This document shows positions 23,957-36,117 of a stretch of DNA of 64,000 nt, piece after piece. Position 1 is the first letter of the stretch; every line of letters begins with the position of its first letter. Both the position numbers and the translations under genes were made by a program. The notes under the pieces were generated by a model. It saw only the letters and a program-made list of their open reading frames with translations, was not told the origin of the DNA and ran no database searches. Source of the DNA: Polyodon spathula (lineage: Eukaryota; Chordata; Actinopteri; Acipenseriformes; Polyodontidae); the NCBI RefSeq assembly GCF_017654505.1, contig NC_054543.1, forward strand, positions 26,290,747 through 26,354,746. Reading direction: 5' to 3'.

Positions 23957-26289
23957 CTACAGATACACAAATAAGAAAGGTTTTTTTGTTTTGTTTTGGT
24001 TTTTTTTGGTTTGTTTTTTACAGTTATTTAAAAAAAACTTTGACTCACCGGTCCTTAAGACTGACTTCCACTCCTCAAACGTCCAGTTTCTGTGTTTTTT
24101 GGCCCAGGCATGTCTCTTCCTCTTATTCTGCACTCTTAACAATGGTTTCTTTGCAGCAATTTTTCCAGTTAGGCCAGCTTCATGCAATCTCCTTTGAACA
24201 GTTGCTATTTAAACATATGTACTTCTAGTAGCATTTAGCTGTATGAAACTTGTATTTCAGGGGCAGTTAATCGCCGGTTTCACAGACTTGTGACTCGAAT
24301 GAACTTGTTCTCTAATTCTGAGGTCACCCTTGGCCTGCCTGACCTTGTTCGGTCCTCATGAGTGCCAGTTTCTTCAAATTGTTTGATGGTCTTGGCCACA
24401 GCAGTTACAGACACTTGCAAAGTTCTTGCGATTTGTCTTAAAGATTGACCTTCATTTCTTAAAGTAATTACAGACTGTCTTTATTCTTTGCTTAACTGAG
24501 CGTATTTTGCCATTTTCTGCTCCCTTACATTCAGGAATGACAAACTTGTACCTATATTTCTAGTAATCATGGACCCTCACCTGTTAATAATTGGTGACAA
24601 AAGGTTAATTAGGTAACATGCTAGTTAACTCAGTGAACATCTAACAAAGACACTTTATACTTAAGCCAGTGTTCTAACACTGTGTTATACACATTTCAGA
24701 CTTTTTACTGACTTGGGCTTCAGACTGAAATCCCCTTGCTTTAGATGACCATTTCATTGAAATTGACAAGATTTACATTTTCATTTAAAATTAAATTTTT
24801 GAATGCAATTCACTTATAATTATCAGCTTATATAAGTACACGTATCATATAATGAAATATTAAGGGCCCGATATTTGAAAGGTTTGAGCACCGCACAGAG
24901 GGGTATGCGCATCGCAAATGGCCTTTGTGCCGAAATTGTGCCAAGTTGCCATATTGGAAATGTAGACTGAGAGAAGGATGAAGAGGGGAGGGGGGTCCTG
25001 CCTGTTATCTTTGCTGTGTGTTGCCACACATCTGTAAATTAATTGTATAAATACGTCATACACCCATCTTGTGGCTCATTGCTTTATTTGGCTATTCCAC
25101 AGGTTGCTGTGCATTACGGGTGAGGGGTGGGCAGCCATACTTAACGTTTTCCTAAAATCAGACAGGTGATACGATCAACCAATCAAAGACCTGTATTTTC
25201 TCTGCAGCATTCCAATCATAAGTTTACTGAGGCGGGACAAACAGTTCTGTTAACTGTAATTTCTGGCCGTTTTTATGCAGCTGTCCAGTTTGCTGAATGT
25301 CGGTGTTGCTAATTGTACAGAGTCTGTTCATTTATTGAGAAATCATAGTAGGCTACAATTAATATTTTAGGAGCGTACTTAGAATTATGATTCTTACAAA
25401 AAAATGGCCTAACGAAAAAAATCCATTCCTGCGACACTCAAAACCTTACAAAATGGGCTTAATCATGATGTTCAAATGCCTGAGTAAAATGAATAAAATA
25501 ATGCATTGCTGTGTATTGTGTATATAAAAATGCTTGACTGATGTTTACTTCGCAGGTGAATGACCTCGATACATTTACAAATCAGAGTGTGCTACCACAG
25601 TAGCCTTTGTCACAGCACGACTTATATAAAAAAAAAAAAAAAAAAATCATTCAGAAAAAAATGACAGTATCCAAGCCTTTTTTTTTTTTTTTTTTTTACT
25701 TCAAAAACATACAGCTATGTCGGATCAGCTGGTCTTTAAAGAAACCTATATAGTATTTCCTCATGATAAAATACTGTCCGTGTTCAATAAAACAGTGGCG
25801 TTATCATTACATTAATTTGAAAACGCGCCTAGCTATGGAGCCAGTTGTGTATTTGAATGGTCTGTATGTACGTGTGCATGATATATTGTGTGGTCTCGTC
25901 TGCTGTCACATCGGTACATACTGTGGTAACATCAACTGTAGCAGCTTATCGCATTACTAATGGTGACTGTCTATCATTCTGCATTCTCGCTTGACTGTTG
26001 TGTGCAGTTGCTATATTGGTAGTGAATGCGCAGACGGTTTTGCGAGGCACAAACAGATTTGCGAATTGCTCAAAAAACTGCTATATTCCAATGTCTTGCA
26101 ACTGCTTTGTGCCGTTTTGGAATATCTCTTGTGCCAAAGCACTATTTTTTGAGAGGCACAAATTTAGCGTGGGGATTGCGTGAAGATCAGGCCCAAAGTG
26201 TTTATAGACAAGTTTATACAGTTAAAAGCATAGATAATCACGAAAAACTTGGTTTTAAGCAGGTGTACTCAAACTTCTGACTGGTACTG
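23957..26289 (-). mobile_element. Tc1-like transposon split by a second element
   Basis: The minus-strand N-terminal part of a Tc1 transposase starts near 24511 (MAKYAQLSKE, then a helix-turn-helix stretch with SVITLRNEGQSLRQIARTLQ) and continues, after a frame break, to GLTGKIAAKKPLLRVQNKR and WTFEEWKSVLRTGES (24187-24030). It then ends abruptly in a T-rich stretch, so the C-terminal catalytic half is missing. The matching outer inverted repeat lies far to the right: CAAACTTCTGACTGGTACTG ends at 26289 and is followed by TA. The intervening 1.3 kb (24864-26194) looks like a separate insertion. Confidence 0.65.
24864..26194. mobile_element. Non-autonomous TIR element nested in Tc1
   Basis: GGGCCCGATATTTG at 24864 is answered by the complement of ...GAAGATCAGGCCC ending at 26194 (GGGCCTGATCTTC), giving short imperfect inverted ends. 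Flanks are TAA and AAA, close to the 3-bp TWA preference of PIF/Harbinger elements. No transposase is visible; the interior holds paired A and T runs at 25627-25646 and 25679-25698. Classification is an inference from end sequence only. Confidence 0.48.
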
Positions 26290-27229
26290 TATATCTGGGA
26301 TTTTATGTAAAGAGAACTTCTGATATTAGATTTGCTGACACAAATCTTTTCAGTTGGAGTTTATTAATGTGTGACATCACAAACGTCATCGACGTTGGAT
26401 GGCACAGTCGAGAAAAATCATCTAAAATATGGCGGCTCTTCCTGGAGTTCGACTAATATTGTAGGTTAACTAAACGTTTAATATCTTCTGTCTGCGGAGG
26501 TGAAGAAATTGCATACGGTAAACTTTCGAATCATGATCAAGTCTGTACACTTTGTTATAATTTGTTATAATTTCTGCTAAGCTGCCAGCCTGCTAAGTCA
26601 GCTCACTAAGCCAGAAAGCTAGCTAGTTAACACAGTTGAGTTGAGCATAACTTGAACAATGCCAGGATAGTTGTGGAGAGATGCAGATGCTAAAAACTTT
26701 ATCTTTCTAATATTTCTGGTTATTTTTCAAACTAATCTATCTTTAGAAATTTACAAAAAACAATTTTCAAATACAGGCTAGCCAATCGGTTGTGCGTTTT
26801 GCATGACGTTGGACAAATGCGTCTGTGCGACTGCCTGGTTTGCCTGTGTGCCTCACTGCAATCCTGGACTCTTTTTTCCACACTTGACAAGCAGTGCACC
26901 TGAGGATAGGTCTCGGTGAGTACAAATGTCGATTGCATTAGCTTCTCAACCGACTAATGATTCAATGATGTAAGCACTGTTTACATATATCTGCAACGTT
27001 TTAGACACCTTCAGCTTTGTCAAGAGCCTTAGATAGCTGTCACAATCTGAATTCTGTGCCCCTCCTGCGCAAAATTCTGCTAACACGTTAAATGGCTAGC
27101 TACCTAACATAACTGGCAGCTTTCTAACATGTCTTCAGCTTTGGACAATATAACATTTACTTACCAACCAAGGTAGCTAGCTAAACAATTCAAGCTTCCA
27201 TTCGTTTCAAATAGGTTGCATGTAGTTAT

Positions 27230-27620
27230 GAAAGCCATTCCTGCAGTCACTTTTGGTGTGAAAGGAGATTGTGTGCTGCGCGAGTCACTGCAGCATTTCC
27301 ACCCTATCACAGGCTTCCCACCAGATATACGTCACGATCTTTTGGAGGGTATTGTACCGGTTCCATTAAAGAGTTGATCTGCCTTAAGTACTTTACTTTA
27401 GAGTATTTGAACAGTAAGATTGCATCATTCCCACATCAGCACACAGACAAAGTTGACAGACCACAATAAATCTCCAAGACCTTTGCATCAAAAGGGACAA
27501 TAGGAGGAAATGGGCATCAGAATGCCACATTACTTACACGACTTCCTTTGTTAGTGGGTAGTATTGTTCCTGAGGGAGAGAAGACATGGGCAGTCTTGAT
27601 GGACTTGAAAATGGGTAACT
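27230..27620 (+). pseudogene. Transposase fragment, second CMC-like family
   Basis: The plus-strand reading shows FHPITGFPPDIRHDLLEGIVPV (27295-27360), then after a stop and frame change LKYFTLEYLNSKIASFP and KGTIGGNGHQNATLLTRLP, ending near VPEGEKTWAVLMDLK (27615). I recall this ordered set of blocks from a common fish transposon protein. The D-x-x-H-D-L-L-E-G block resembles the core of CACTA-type transposases, but I cannot name the family with certainty. Stops in two places show it is dead. It is not the same family as the element at 5120-11102. Confidence 0.48.
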
Positions 27621-27855
27621 ACAGCACCAAGTTGAGGACAGCATGATGTCAAGAGGTCAATGTAAATGCCGACAGGCTTCTGGTGAGCTTTTTCTAGAGA
27701 ATTTTTATTGCTGAAAAGCACTTAAGCTCATAGTAAATGTTTTTTTTGTGTTTTTGTTTTTGTTTTTCTCAGAGACAATCAACACCTGGAAGCAGAGGCT
27801 ACCTCAAAATGGTCACAGTCATTTTCTGAATTCCAAACAGACCCCTAGCTCCTAT

Positions 27856-27941
27856 GTAGATCTGAGTAACAACCCCACCTTGTCTTCTGATGGGCTGGGT
27901 AGATCTGAGTAACAACCCCACCCTACCTTATGATAGGCTGG
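27856..27941. repeat. Tandem repeat, 43 bp x 2
   Basis: GTAGATCTGAGTAACAACCCCACC begins both units, at 27856 and 27899. The second halves differ at several positions, so this is an older duplication. Confidence 0.85.
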
Positions 27942-28199
27942 GTGGAGTTGTTTTTTTTTTGTTTGTTTGGTTTTTTTTTAACATGTTATACTTATCCTAA
28001 CATCTCTATGGGAGTATCTGTGGAGTAGGGGGTTGGCTATGATTTGAGATTCAGAGAGACAGGATCACTTAACTTAGCAAAGTTGCACTGTGTAAAGTAA
28101 CAGAACTCTCAAATACTTTATGTTAAACACAATTTTCAAATTGTTATCGTTACCATAAAACATTCTTCATGTTTTAATTATGCATCTGAACATTTTTTT

Positions 28200-29160
28200 T
28201 TTTTTTAAATTTGTGTTAACTTTATATATTGCATGTATTATTTAGTTTGCCTAAAAAAATTGATTAACCATACAATTGCCTTTTGAGTTCCACTAAGTTA
28301 TATTTTTTAACTTACACTGAACTTACCACAACTATTTTTTAAAGTTTTGACAACATAATATGTATACATAAGTGCACTTCAAATGGTAAGCTGTGGTTAA
28401 TTCAATATATTGAGTTTTAATTAGCAAACTAATTGAGTTCATCATCATACTATTTTAAAGTATAATTTAATTAAACATGAAAGTTATATTAACTAAGAAT
28501 AGTTAGTAAATGTAATGCTTAGTATAAAGTAAGTTCTTTTTTCTTTTTTTTTTTACCCAGGAAAGGTAACTGGCGCTTGGGTATAGATGTGCTGGTGTGG
28601 CGCTGTCTACTGCGCATCAAAAAAAAAAAAAAAAAAAACCCTGATGCGACGCGAAGTTTTATTTATTTATTTATTTATGCACTTGTGCATTCTCAGACTC
28701 TGTAGTTAATGACAAACAGTGACATGGAAAAGTATGTATACTCAGGATCTTGGAAGACTATAAATGTAAGGGCTGGTAAATTCCATAAATTTGTTATTTT
28801 TTTTGTATAAAACGCAAAGGAAAAAATGGAATACATGAAAAAATAGAAACAAAATACAACTTATGGCTTACCTTTACTGTATCCATTTTTACTACCAATT
28901 AATACTGCTTTTAAACTTTAATTTAGAAATTGCTTCACAATTTTCTCTTATGCATCACTTGGTATTATGGTATCTTTTTTCTTTCGTCCCAGGCAATACA
29001 CAGCAATGTGTACTGCACTATTTAAAATACAGGGTTTGCAGTCCCAAATAATAAACAGTCTCTAGTTTAGGAATTCTCACTTTTCAATATGAACAGGCTA
29101 AGTTTTGTAAACAAAATATTACCCTATTAAAATGACTCCTACACATTTTACTGCAGTGCA
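28200..29160. other. No gene recognised
   Basis: AT-rich intronic-type sequence with an A19 run near 28620 and short (TTTA)n. No coding block or complete repeat identified. Confidence 0.35.
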
Positions 29161-29549
29161 GACTTAGGGGCTGATGTAAGAATACATACAAAGTGATTTG
29201 CTGCTGCAAAACACCCATAGCACCCAAAATCAGCATTTTGCATACGCAAACCGTATTTAGCTGCTGTGAAGTGGTACTTTAGCAGCCACTAAAAATGTGG
29301 TGCATGTAAAGAATAGTTTTCACCTGCCGTATTCAAATGAAGAAAAGGGCATAGAATTGGCCAGGGATCTGGAAAATTAAGCAGGCGCAAACATTACAAT
29401 GAGATGTAAGGATTTTGCCTTGCACTTGGGCAATTGTTGACCCTCCAAAAACTTTCACCTCCTCTTACAAGGTGCAAACCATTGTAGAAGTGGGTAATTA
29501 AGAGCTGTATAAAACCACACACCTTCAGAGACCTGTCACTGGCCTCAGG

Positions 29550-29760
29550 GTGGCTGCTGTGGTACACTTCCTGATGTGGCAATGCTTAGCTCTTGTTGAG
29601 GACAGGCAGAAAAACCTTCAGAGGAGAAGGGCAAGACGGAGAAGAACCCACATATTCAAACCCAGGGTTACTCTGTTTGGGATGCCAGAGGATGCGGTGG
29701 TAAGGTGTTTTTCATCTCACTCCGCAGGTCATCCAGGCCTAATAGGTAAATTTCACCTTT
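29550..29760 (+). pseudogene. Harbinger-like transposase, N-terminal piece
   Basis: The frame reads RRARRRRTHIFKPRVTLFGM followed by PEDAVVRCF, resembling the R-R-x-R-x-F-x-x-R...x-D-x-x-x-x-x-R-F start of HARBI1-family transposases. The rest of the DDE domain is absent, presumably displaced or deleted around the hAT insertion. A minus-strand frame just to the right (29739-30017) includes a Glu/Leu-rich helix and could be the companion SANT-type protein, but I cannot support that. Confidence 0.42.
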
Positions 29761-29970
29761 TCATCTCCTGGTTGACTGTGGTAACACCAACAGCATTGAC
29801 TTTCCCCATTATAGAGGACCATATGGCCTCTTCGGTAGCATAACATGCTGGCTGAGGCTTTTCCAAATAACTCAATTTCATGAAGAGTCACCTCAGCCCT
29901 TAAGGCTCTCAGCTCCTTCTCAGAAACTTTTCCATAGTTCAAGAGGACTTTGCTGCCCTTCCACTGACAG

Positions 29971-31873
29971 CAGGGCTCTACGCTAATTTGTTTTTGGTAG
30001 AAGCACACTGAAAACATTTAGGAGCACACACACAAAGACTGCATTTGTATATTTATGTATATTAATATATACAATTAACTTTTTTTTTCAACTTTGCACA
30101 AGATGTGCTAAAACGGAGAACAATTACATATTTTTCATTTACATCAAATAATGAATACCTAACAAAACATTCAACAAGTATTCTCTTTTTTTACAAAGCA
30201 AAAAGTAGGCTAAATAGATTAAAGTAAATAGTAAATCCAGTAAATTAAATAAAATGATTAAGAGACCGCTTTTGCTTCCTCTTTTTCCTCCTTGATCTCT
30301 TTTTTCTGTCTTTAATTGACCCCCTTTTCCTTCCTCTCTTCCTTCCCCACACATTCAGTATTACTTTGACATATGAAAAATGTTTTCCCCATTCATAAAT
30401 AGCATGTTAGTTAATTATTTGGGGGTGAAAATATACAATGTACAACGTCTACGTTTTTTACTTATATGATAAATGTTAACTATTTTCAGAACATGTATAC
30501 TGTATGTAAATTTGAGTTTTACATAACGTTCTGCTTCTAGCTATTTTTTTTTACGAATTAAGCTAGAATTGTTTACAGTATAAAAATCCATGCACATACA
30601 TTATTTTACAAAACTGCTGCACTCAATTAGAATAATGCTTTACATTCATAAAAATAAAATACTGTACTAAAAAAGAGCATCATGTAGATACTCACCATTC
30701 GCATTTGAATGCATTACCATCTGCTGTCCGACAAGTCGACTGGCAGGCTTTCCATCGTAAACGATTTCACACTCCTTGGTGGAAATGTCTGTGTCGACAG
30801 GTAATGCACTGACCTAACCCGACAAGCCAATCATTTGCCCAGTCATCTCTGCACAGCGCACTTCACTGTCGTAGGTCGGTTTATGTCAATTGAGTTTTAC
30901 TTATGTAGTAGTATCACTGGGGCTAATTTCGTGAAAGGCAGTAATTCTTTTGCGATAAACTAGGCAATGTTGAATTTTACCTTTATCTGCCTGCTGGCAT
31001 CTTCAGTAGATAGTGCCACTTGCCTGTTGACAGCAAACTGTCTGGTACCGGGATGATTTGGCTGACCTTTCTTTATGTTGGCATCTCTACACATAAGGTG
31101 GTGTTTGGACATACTGTGACAACATTATCTCGTTTCAAATTTTGGCTTCGCGACACAAACAAAGTCTTCCCTGTCAAAGGTTCCCCTGCTTCAATGCAAA
31201 ACATTGTGTTTTTCTCTTTATCAAATGAGAGCCAGGGGAAATCTTTTAACCATTGGGGGTTGAACCAGCATGTTTCAGATGTGGTCGCCGTCACTTAATC
31301 TGATGTCGACCCCGTCATTTCCAAACAAGCTCTCTTTGATGTACCCTCTCCACTAGCTTTCAAAACATCTTCGTTTGGCATTTCCTCACTTTCCACACCA
31401 TCTTTGGAAGTCTCTCTTGACTGAAAGTAATGTGTTATTTTCTTAATTCTGCACAGAACATTTCAAATGATCGCCTGTTGTATCCACGACAGACAGAACT
31501 TGTAGCAGGGATATGTAGTTTTTAGTGCTTTGTTGCAATGTGAAATGGACACTAATAAACTACATTCCCAGGGTGCATTGCACAAAAATGAATCGTAATT
31601 TAACAGTTGTGCAAGATGTTTTTTTTTTTTTTTTTTTTTTTTTCAACAGAGGATCCACCGCTGGAGCCAAACGTATGGCTCAAACGTTCAGCAGAGGAGC
31701 ATAATTGACTTCAGGCACTGTGGTGGAGCATCCGTGAATAAAACAACTAGCCCTTGCAGTTTCAAGTAGCACATTGAGATAGGCCCAAGTGTGCTCCTAA
31801 ATTACATTTTTTAGGCGCACCAGATAATGTTTAGTCACATACGTGCCCAAAACAGGCGCACTGTAGAGCCCTG
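29971..31873 (-). mobile_element. hAT-like element nested in the Harbinger element
   Basis: CAGGGCTCTAC at 29971 and GTAGAGCCCTG ending at 31873 are perfect 11-bp inverted ends of a form common in hAT elements. The flanking 8-mers ACTGACAG and TGACATAG match only partly, so the duplication is eroded or absent. The inner ends share AGGAGCACAC in opposite orientation. The minus strand encodes a zinc-finger fragment (31073-31300). Confidence 0.62.
31073..31300 (-). pseudogene. TTF/BED-like zinc-finger fragment of a hAT protein
   Basis: The minus-strand frame reads CWFNPQWLKDFPWLSFD, then KEKNTMFC, and later GKTLFVSRSQNLKR. The W-L-x-x-F-P-W-L...M-x-C pattern marks the N-terminal zinc-finger module of ZNF862/KIAA1586-like proteins, which derive from hAT transposases. 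The second Cys and the His pair are not intact here. No transposase core follows, so this is a remnant. Confidence 0.45.
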
Positions 31874-32101
31874 TGACATAGTTTTTAGTTTGGTTTGGTT
31901 TTAGTGCTGCACAAACCTCATACAGCCAGAGGCACAGGCGACGTTCATTGCAACCCTCATTATCATGATTGCAGCTCATTATTTGTGTGTGTTGAATAAT
32001 TTGCAATGCTCTTAAGTGTACATAGGCTGTAGAGCAAAATAACTTGGATTTTGCAGCCGCAACTGTTTGCACTATACCCATCCTTACATCAGCCCCTAGT
32101 G

Positions 32102-32437
32102 CAGGGCTTCCCAACCCTGGTCCTGAGGACCTCATGTGTCTTCTGGTTTTCATTCCAAATGATCTCTCAGTTACTTAACTAGAGCCTTAATTCAACTAAT
32201 CATTTGCTTAATTAAACCTTGTAATTGTTCTCAGCTAAAAAGTTGCAGAGTTTAAGTTACTTATAAAATGTTATAGCTAACGTGAAATCTACAACTGTTG
32301 AAGAGCTGAAAACAAGTAAAAATGTCTAATTAAACAAATTATTAGTTTAATTAAGGGTATAGATAATTAACTGAGAGCAGATGGAAAAAAAACCAGAAGA
32401 CACATGGGATCCCCAAGACCAGGGTTGGGAAGCCCTG
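32102..32437. mobile_element. hAT MITE, 336 bp
   Basis: Starts CAGGGCTTCCCAACCCTGGTC and ends with the complement, GACCAGGGTTGGGAAGCCCTG. The flanking 8-mers CCCTAGTG (32094-32101) and CCCTACTG (32438-32445) match at 7 of 8 positions, as expected of a hAT target duplication. There is no coding capacity. The insertion lies right at the edge of the Harbinger right end, so it duplicated part of that terminus. Confidence 0.82.
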
Positions 32438-32891
32438 CCCTACTGCACTGAAGCAGCTGCTCAGTGGGTGCGTCACACAGGTGGTTTACTGTGAGATGGT
32501 TTTTTAGAGGCACATATTGTACAACCAACTCAACTATCTGCATTTTTTTTTCTATTTGAATTGTGATAATATTTTAATATAATACAGATTTTTGAAATTA
32601 TTGAACCTCAAAGTTAGTTATTTCAGCGTGCACAGTAAATTCAAGGCAGATTTCCATCTGAATAATGTTGATTTAAAAAAAAAAAAATTAGTTTTTTTGG
32701 GGGTATCTAAGTTAGATTAAAACTGATTAATAACATAAATTTAGATTATTTTTTTTTTTCTGTTTAAATCAAAAAATATATTGAACCACCCTAGTTGAAG
32801 GATAGAGTTAAATAAAAAATAAACCAACAAAAAAAAAGTTTTCTCGTTTTAACTTGTTCCGTTACAATGATGACTTTTAGTTCATCATGAC

Positions 32892-33786
32892 TGTTGGAAA
32901 ACATGGATTGAGAATTGATTAGCAGTTTGCTACGCATGTGGACTGGCAGAGCTATACTGGTGTTCTTTTCTGAAAAGAGACTAATATTGCAGATAGCAGA
33001 CTGTTTGGTTCAAATTGCATGTACTGCTTACAATTGATAGAGACCTTGTGTCTACAATATGCAAGTTAAGAATAACAATGATTCACCTAAATTTGTAGGT
33101 CAGAGCAACATACCAATATTCAGAATTGGCTTCAAAGAGAAATAGGTAGTACAATAAAAGATTACAAAGAGGCGAAGGCAAGGTAGATACCTACACATAA
33201 TGGAGAGACTTAGAATGAGAGGAACACGCTTCACTATAATATATTATACAAACACATTACTTGATGTGACTACTCAGAACCAGCGAAAAGGACATCTGAG
33301 GGCTCGGGATCATGTGAGCAACTTGGTTGTAGCGGGTCACCCCCCTCCATCTTATATTCTAAAAGTAGGGTATGTTGGAAAACATGGATTGAGAATTGAT
33401 TAGCAGTTTGCTACGCATGTGGACTGGCAGAGCTATACTGGTGTTCCTTTCTGAAAAGAGACTAATATTGCAGATAGCAGACTGTTTGGTTCAAATTGCA
33501 TGTACTGCTTACAATTGATAGAGACGTTGCGTCTACAAGTTTCTTGCCCAGCATTGACTGCAAGCTAAAAAGATAACAATGCTGTGGACCAGAAGGGGCC
33601 AGGCTGTAAGACTTTGGAATGCAAAGCATAAAGGGGCTAAAAGGCTCCCAGGGACTGGCATTGGACCCAGAGGTTCTCAGAGAGATCGAAAGAGATAATG
33701 CCACTGGGATCAAAGGGGAAGATTTATGGACCTTTTTTCTCCAGGAGTGTGAAGAATGCACTGAGTTCAGAGGTTGTCACACTAGA

Positions 33787-33856
<70 letters not shown>

Positions 33857-34099
33857 TTAACAGAATAATGTGTTGTACCTTGACCATTGGTTAAGTGTCA
33901 GAGAAAGGGGAGGTGGACCATCTATACAGAAGGGTATTTAATGTCATGCAAACATTGTAATGATGAGTATTCTGTTTGTCCTGTACCTGGGACCAGACTC
34001 CCTGCATATTTCAATAAACCTGGCAACTGACTGAAGAAAAGGACTCTGTGCATTTTCTTGAATCTACTTACTCACCATCATTTTTTATAAGTTACTTCA
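32892..34099 (+). mobile_element. Solo LTR of a retrovirus-like element, with TSD
   Basis: Runs from TGTTGGAAAACATGG (32892) to ...AAGTTACTTCA (34099), flanked by ATGAC at 32887-32891 and 34100-34104. A TATTTAA-like box, an AATAAACC poly(A) signal near 34012 and a U5-like end support LTR identity. The first about 166 bp are repeated near-identically at 33373-33537, so the U3 contains an internal duplication. A CA repeat lies at 33788-33854. No internal viral genes are present, as expected after LTR-LTR recombination. The right boundary depends on the TSD match. Confidence 0.58.
33788..33854. repeat. (AC)n microsatellite
   Basis: About 33 AC units with one interruption (ACC) near 33822. It lies within the LTR-like unit. 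Confidence 0.97.
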
Positions 34100-34106
34100 A
34101 TGACAT

Positions 34107-34810
34107 TCATAAGAACATAAGAAAGTTTACAAACGAGAGGAGGCCATTCGGCCCATCTTGCTCGTTTGGTTGTTAGTAGCTTATTGATCCCAAAATCTCA
34201 TCAAGCAGCTTCTTGAAGGATCCCAGGGTGTCAGCTTCAACAACATTACTGGGGAGTTGATTCCAGACCCTCACAATTCTCTGTGTAAAAAAGTGCCTCC
34301 TATTTTCTGTTCTGAATGCCCCTTTTTCTAAACTCCATTTGTGACCCCTGGTCCTTGTTTCTTTTTTCAGGCTGAAAAAGTCCCTTGGGTCGACACTGTC
34401 AGTACCTTTTAGAATTTTGAATGCTTGAATTAGGTCGCCACGTAGTCTTCTTTGTTCAAGACTGAACAGATTCAATTCTTTTAGCCTGTCTGCATATGAC
34501 ATGCCTTTTAAGCCCGGAATAATTCTGGTCGCTCTTCTTTGCACTCTTTCTAGAGCAGCAATATCTTTTTTATAGCGAGGTGACCAGAACTGAACACAAT
34601 ATTCAAGATAAGGTCTTACTAGTGCATTGTACAGTTTTAACATTACTTCCCTTGATTTAAATTCAACACTTTTCACAATGTATCCGAGCATCTTGTTAGC
34701 CTTTTTTATAGCTTCCCCACATTGTCTAGATGAAGACATTTCTGAGTCAACAAAAACTCCTAGGTCTTTTTCATAGATTCCTTCTCCAATTTCAATATCT
34801 CCCATATGAT
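34107..34810 (-). mobile_element. CR1 LINE, 5'-truncated
   Basis: The 3' 700 bp of the same CR1 family as at 7478-11065, minus strand. The frame 34173-34823 is open for the ORF2 C-terminal part from DIEIGEGIYEKDLGVFVDSE through LLDEILGSISY, so this stretch is undamaged. It is truncated at the 5' end near 34810. It lies immediately next to the solo LTR. Confidence 0.92.
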
Positions 34811-36117
34811 CAATGATTAACATCTCCTCTGTACTACATTATAAGGCTTCAGGTAGTAAAACGTATACCAGTACCATGGCATATGATATGATACAGTATG
34901 TTACTTAATGTAAACATTTAGTTGTATTTTATAGCTGTCTAATGAAGACACATTATACTGAGTGGGCTTTAATTACTGTTTGGAAATTATGCAGAAGTTG
35001 GGCTTTATGCACACTCAACCTGGTCTCACAAAGAAAATGTTACCATAGCTAAGTTAAGTGAGAGCGGCTCAGTAGAACGGCTTGCTCCGGAATGGCCACC
35101 TGCAGGAAACAAGTGGAGGTGACAGACGGAAGTGACAAATTGACTTTGTAGTGACCCACAACAAATTGGTTTGACTTAATAAATTTATGTAGTACTACAT
35201 AAGATGGTAAAAATTGCTGTCAATTAATTTTTATCATTTCATTTTCCAAAATTTAGTACTGGTTTATAGTTATTCATGTATTACTATTACTAGTAGTATT
35301 AACATTAGTTTTCAGATCAATCGGTATTAAACACAGGGGTTGGGGGACAGTAACTTCACACAGGGCCGTCTCATCTATCATAACCTCAGAAACAGAAACA
35401 AGAAAATTATCAATCACCATTTTAAAAGTGGCTCAGCGCTCTCAAGTAGCAGAGCATTAAGTAATTATAAATCAGCTCAGTGTGCTTTCTGAGCGTTCTC
35501 TGAGCGTCTCACTTTCTCAACCCGCCCATTGTAAGGTTTTGCCGAGGCTCTGAAAATGTTACTCAGTTAACGTTTTGCTCGATTTACCACCATGCTTTGC
35601 GGCTATGTTACCACAGAATCCCAATAAGTGTCTTACGTCACCTTTTCAACACTGGACTTGTTTCAAACATAGATTTTTCTTTTCTTTTTTTTTTAACCTT
35701 TTCAGTACTGTAGTTTTCAAATGATAATTTTTTTTTTAACATATTATGAATGTACATACTGAATGTGTTCTTAAAATGTATTACACACGTAGAGAGTTAA
35801 ACTATGATAGGTACGATACATTGATTTGTTTGCATGTAAAATCTTGGGCGGACCGCCTAAGCGTTATTTCGAGCTGCCCAAGAAAAAATCCCAAAAATTG
35901 CATTTAAATTGTCTCAATATGAGCCTATTTTTAGAAGGGCGAACGAGTAGAGCATTTTCATGCGATGCGGTCATCCCCGACAGGGGTCGCGCGTCATTCC
36001 GTTAAATCTGCGGTCAGCTGTAGCGACAGTAGAGTGAGGCAAGTGGAGTGAACTCCCGCCTCTGCTGTCACTGTGTGGTCGAGTTGATTCGAAGGAGAAA
36101 GATAAACTGTAGTCGCA

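Larger units (their letters stand above)
29167..32096 (+). mobile_element. PIF/Harbinger-like transposon containing a hAT insertion
   Basis: GGGGCTGATGTAAG at 29167 and its complement CTTACATCAGCCCC ending at 32096 form perfect 14-bp ends, 2930 bp apart. An open frame near the left end (29550-29760) resembles the N-terminus of a Harbinger transposase. Much of the interior is a nested hAT-like element (29971-31873). The flank is TTA at the left and TAG at the right, so a 3-bp duplication is not certain. An apparent hAT MITE sits directly outside the right end. Confidence 0.58.

Noticed and set aside
29739..30017. Minus-strand frame as a Harbinger SANT companion gene
   Set aside because: Only a short charged helix is visible, none of the conserved tryptophans could be placed, and the frame crosses into the nested hAT end.
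33619..33894. 91-codon open frame ending in Thr-His repeats
   Set aside because: It reads through the AC microsatellite and an LTR-like unit. The repeat peptide is an artefact of the dinucleotide run.
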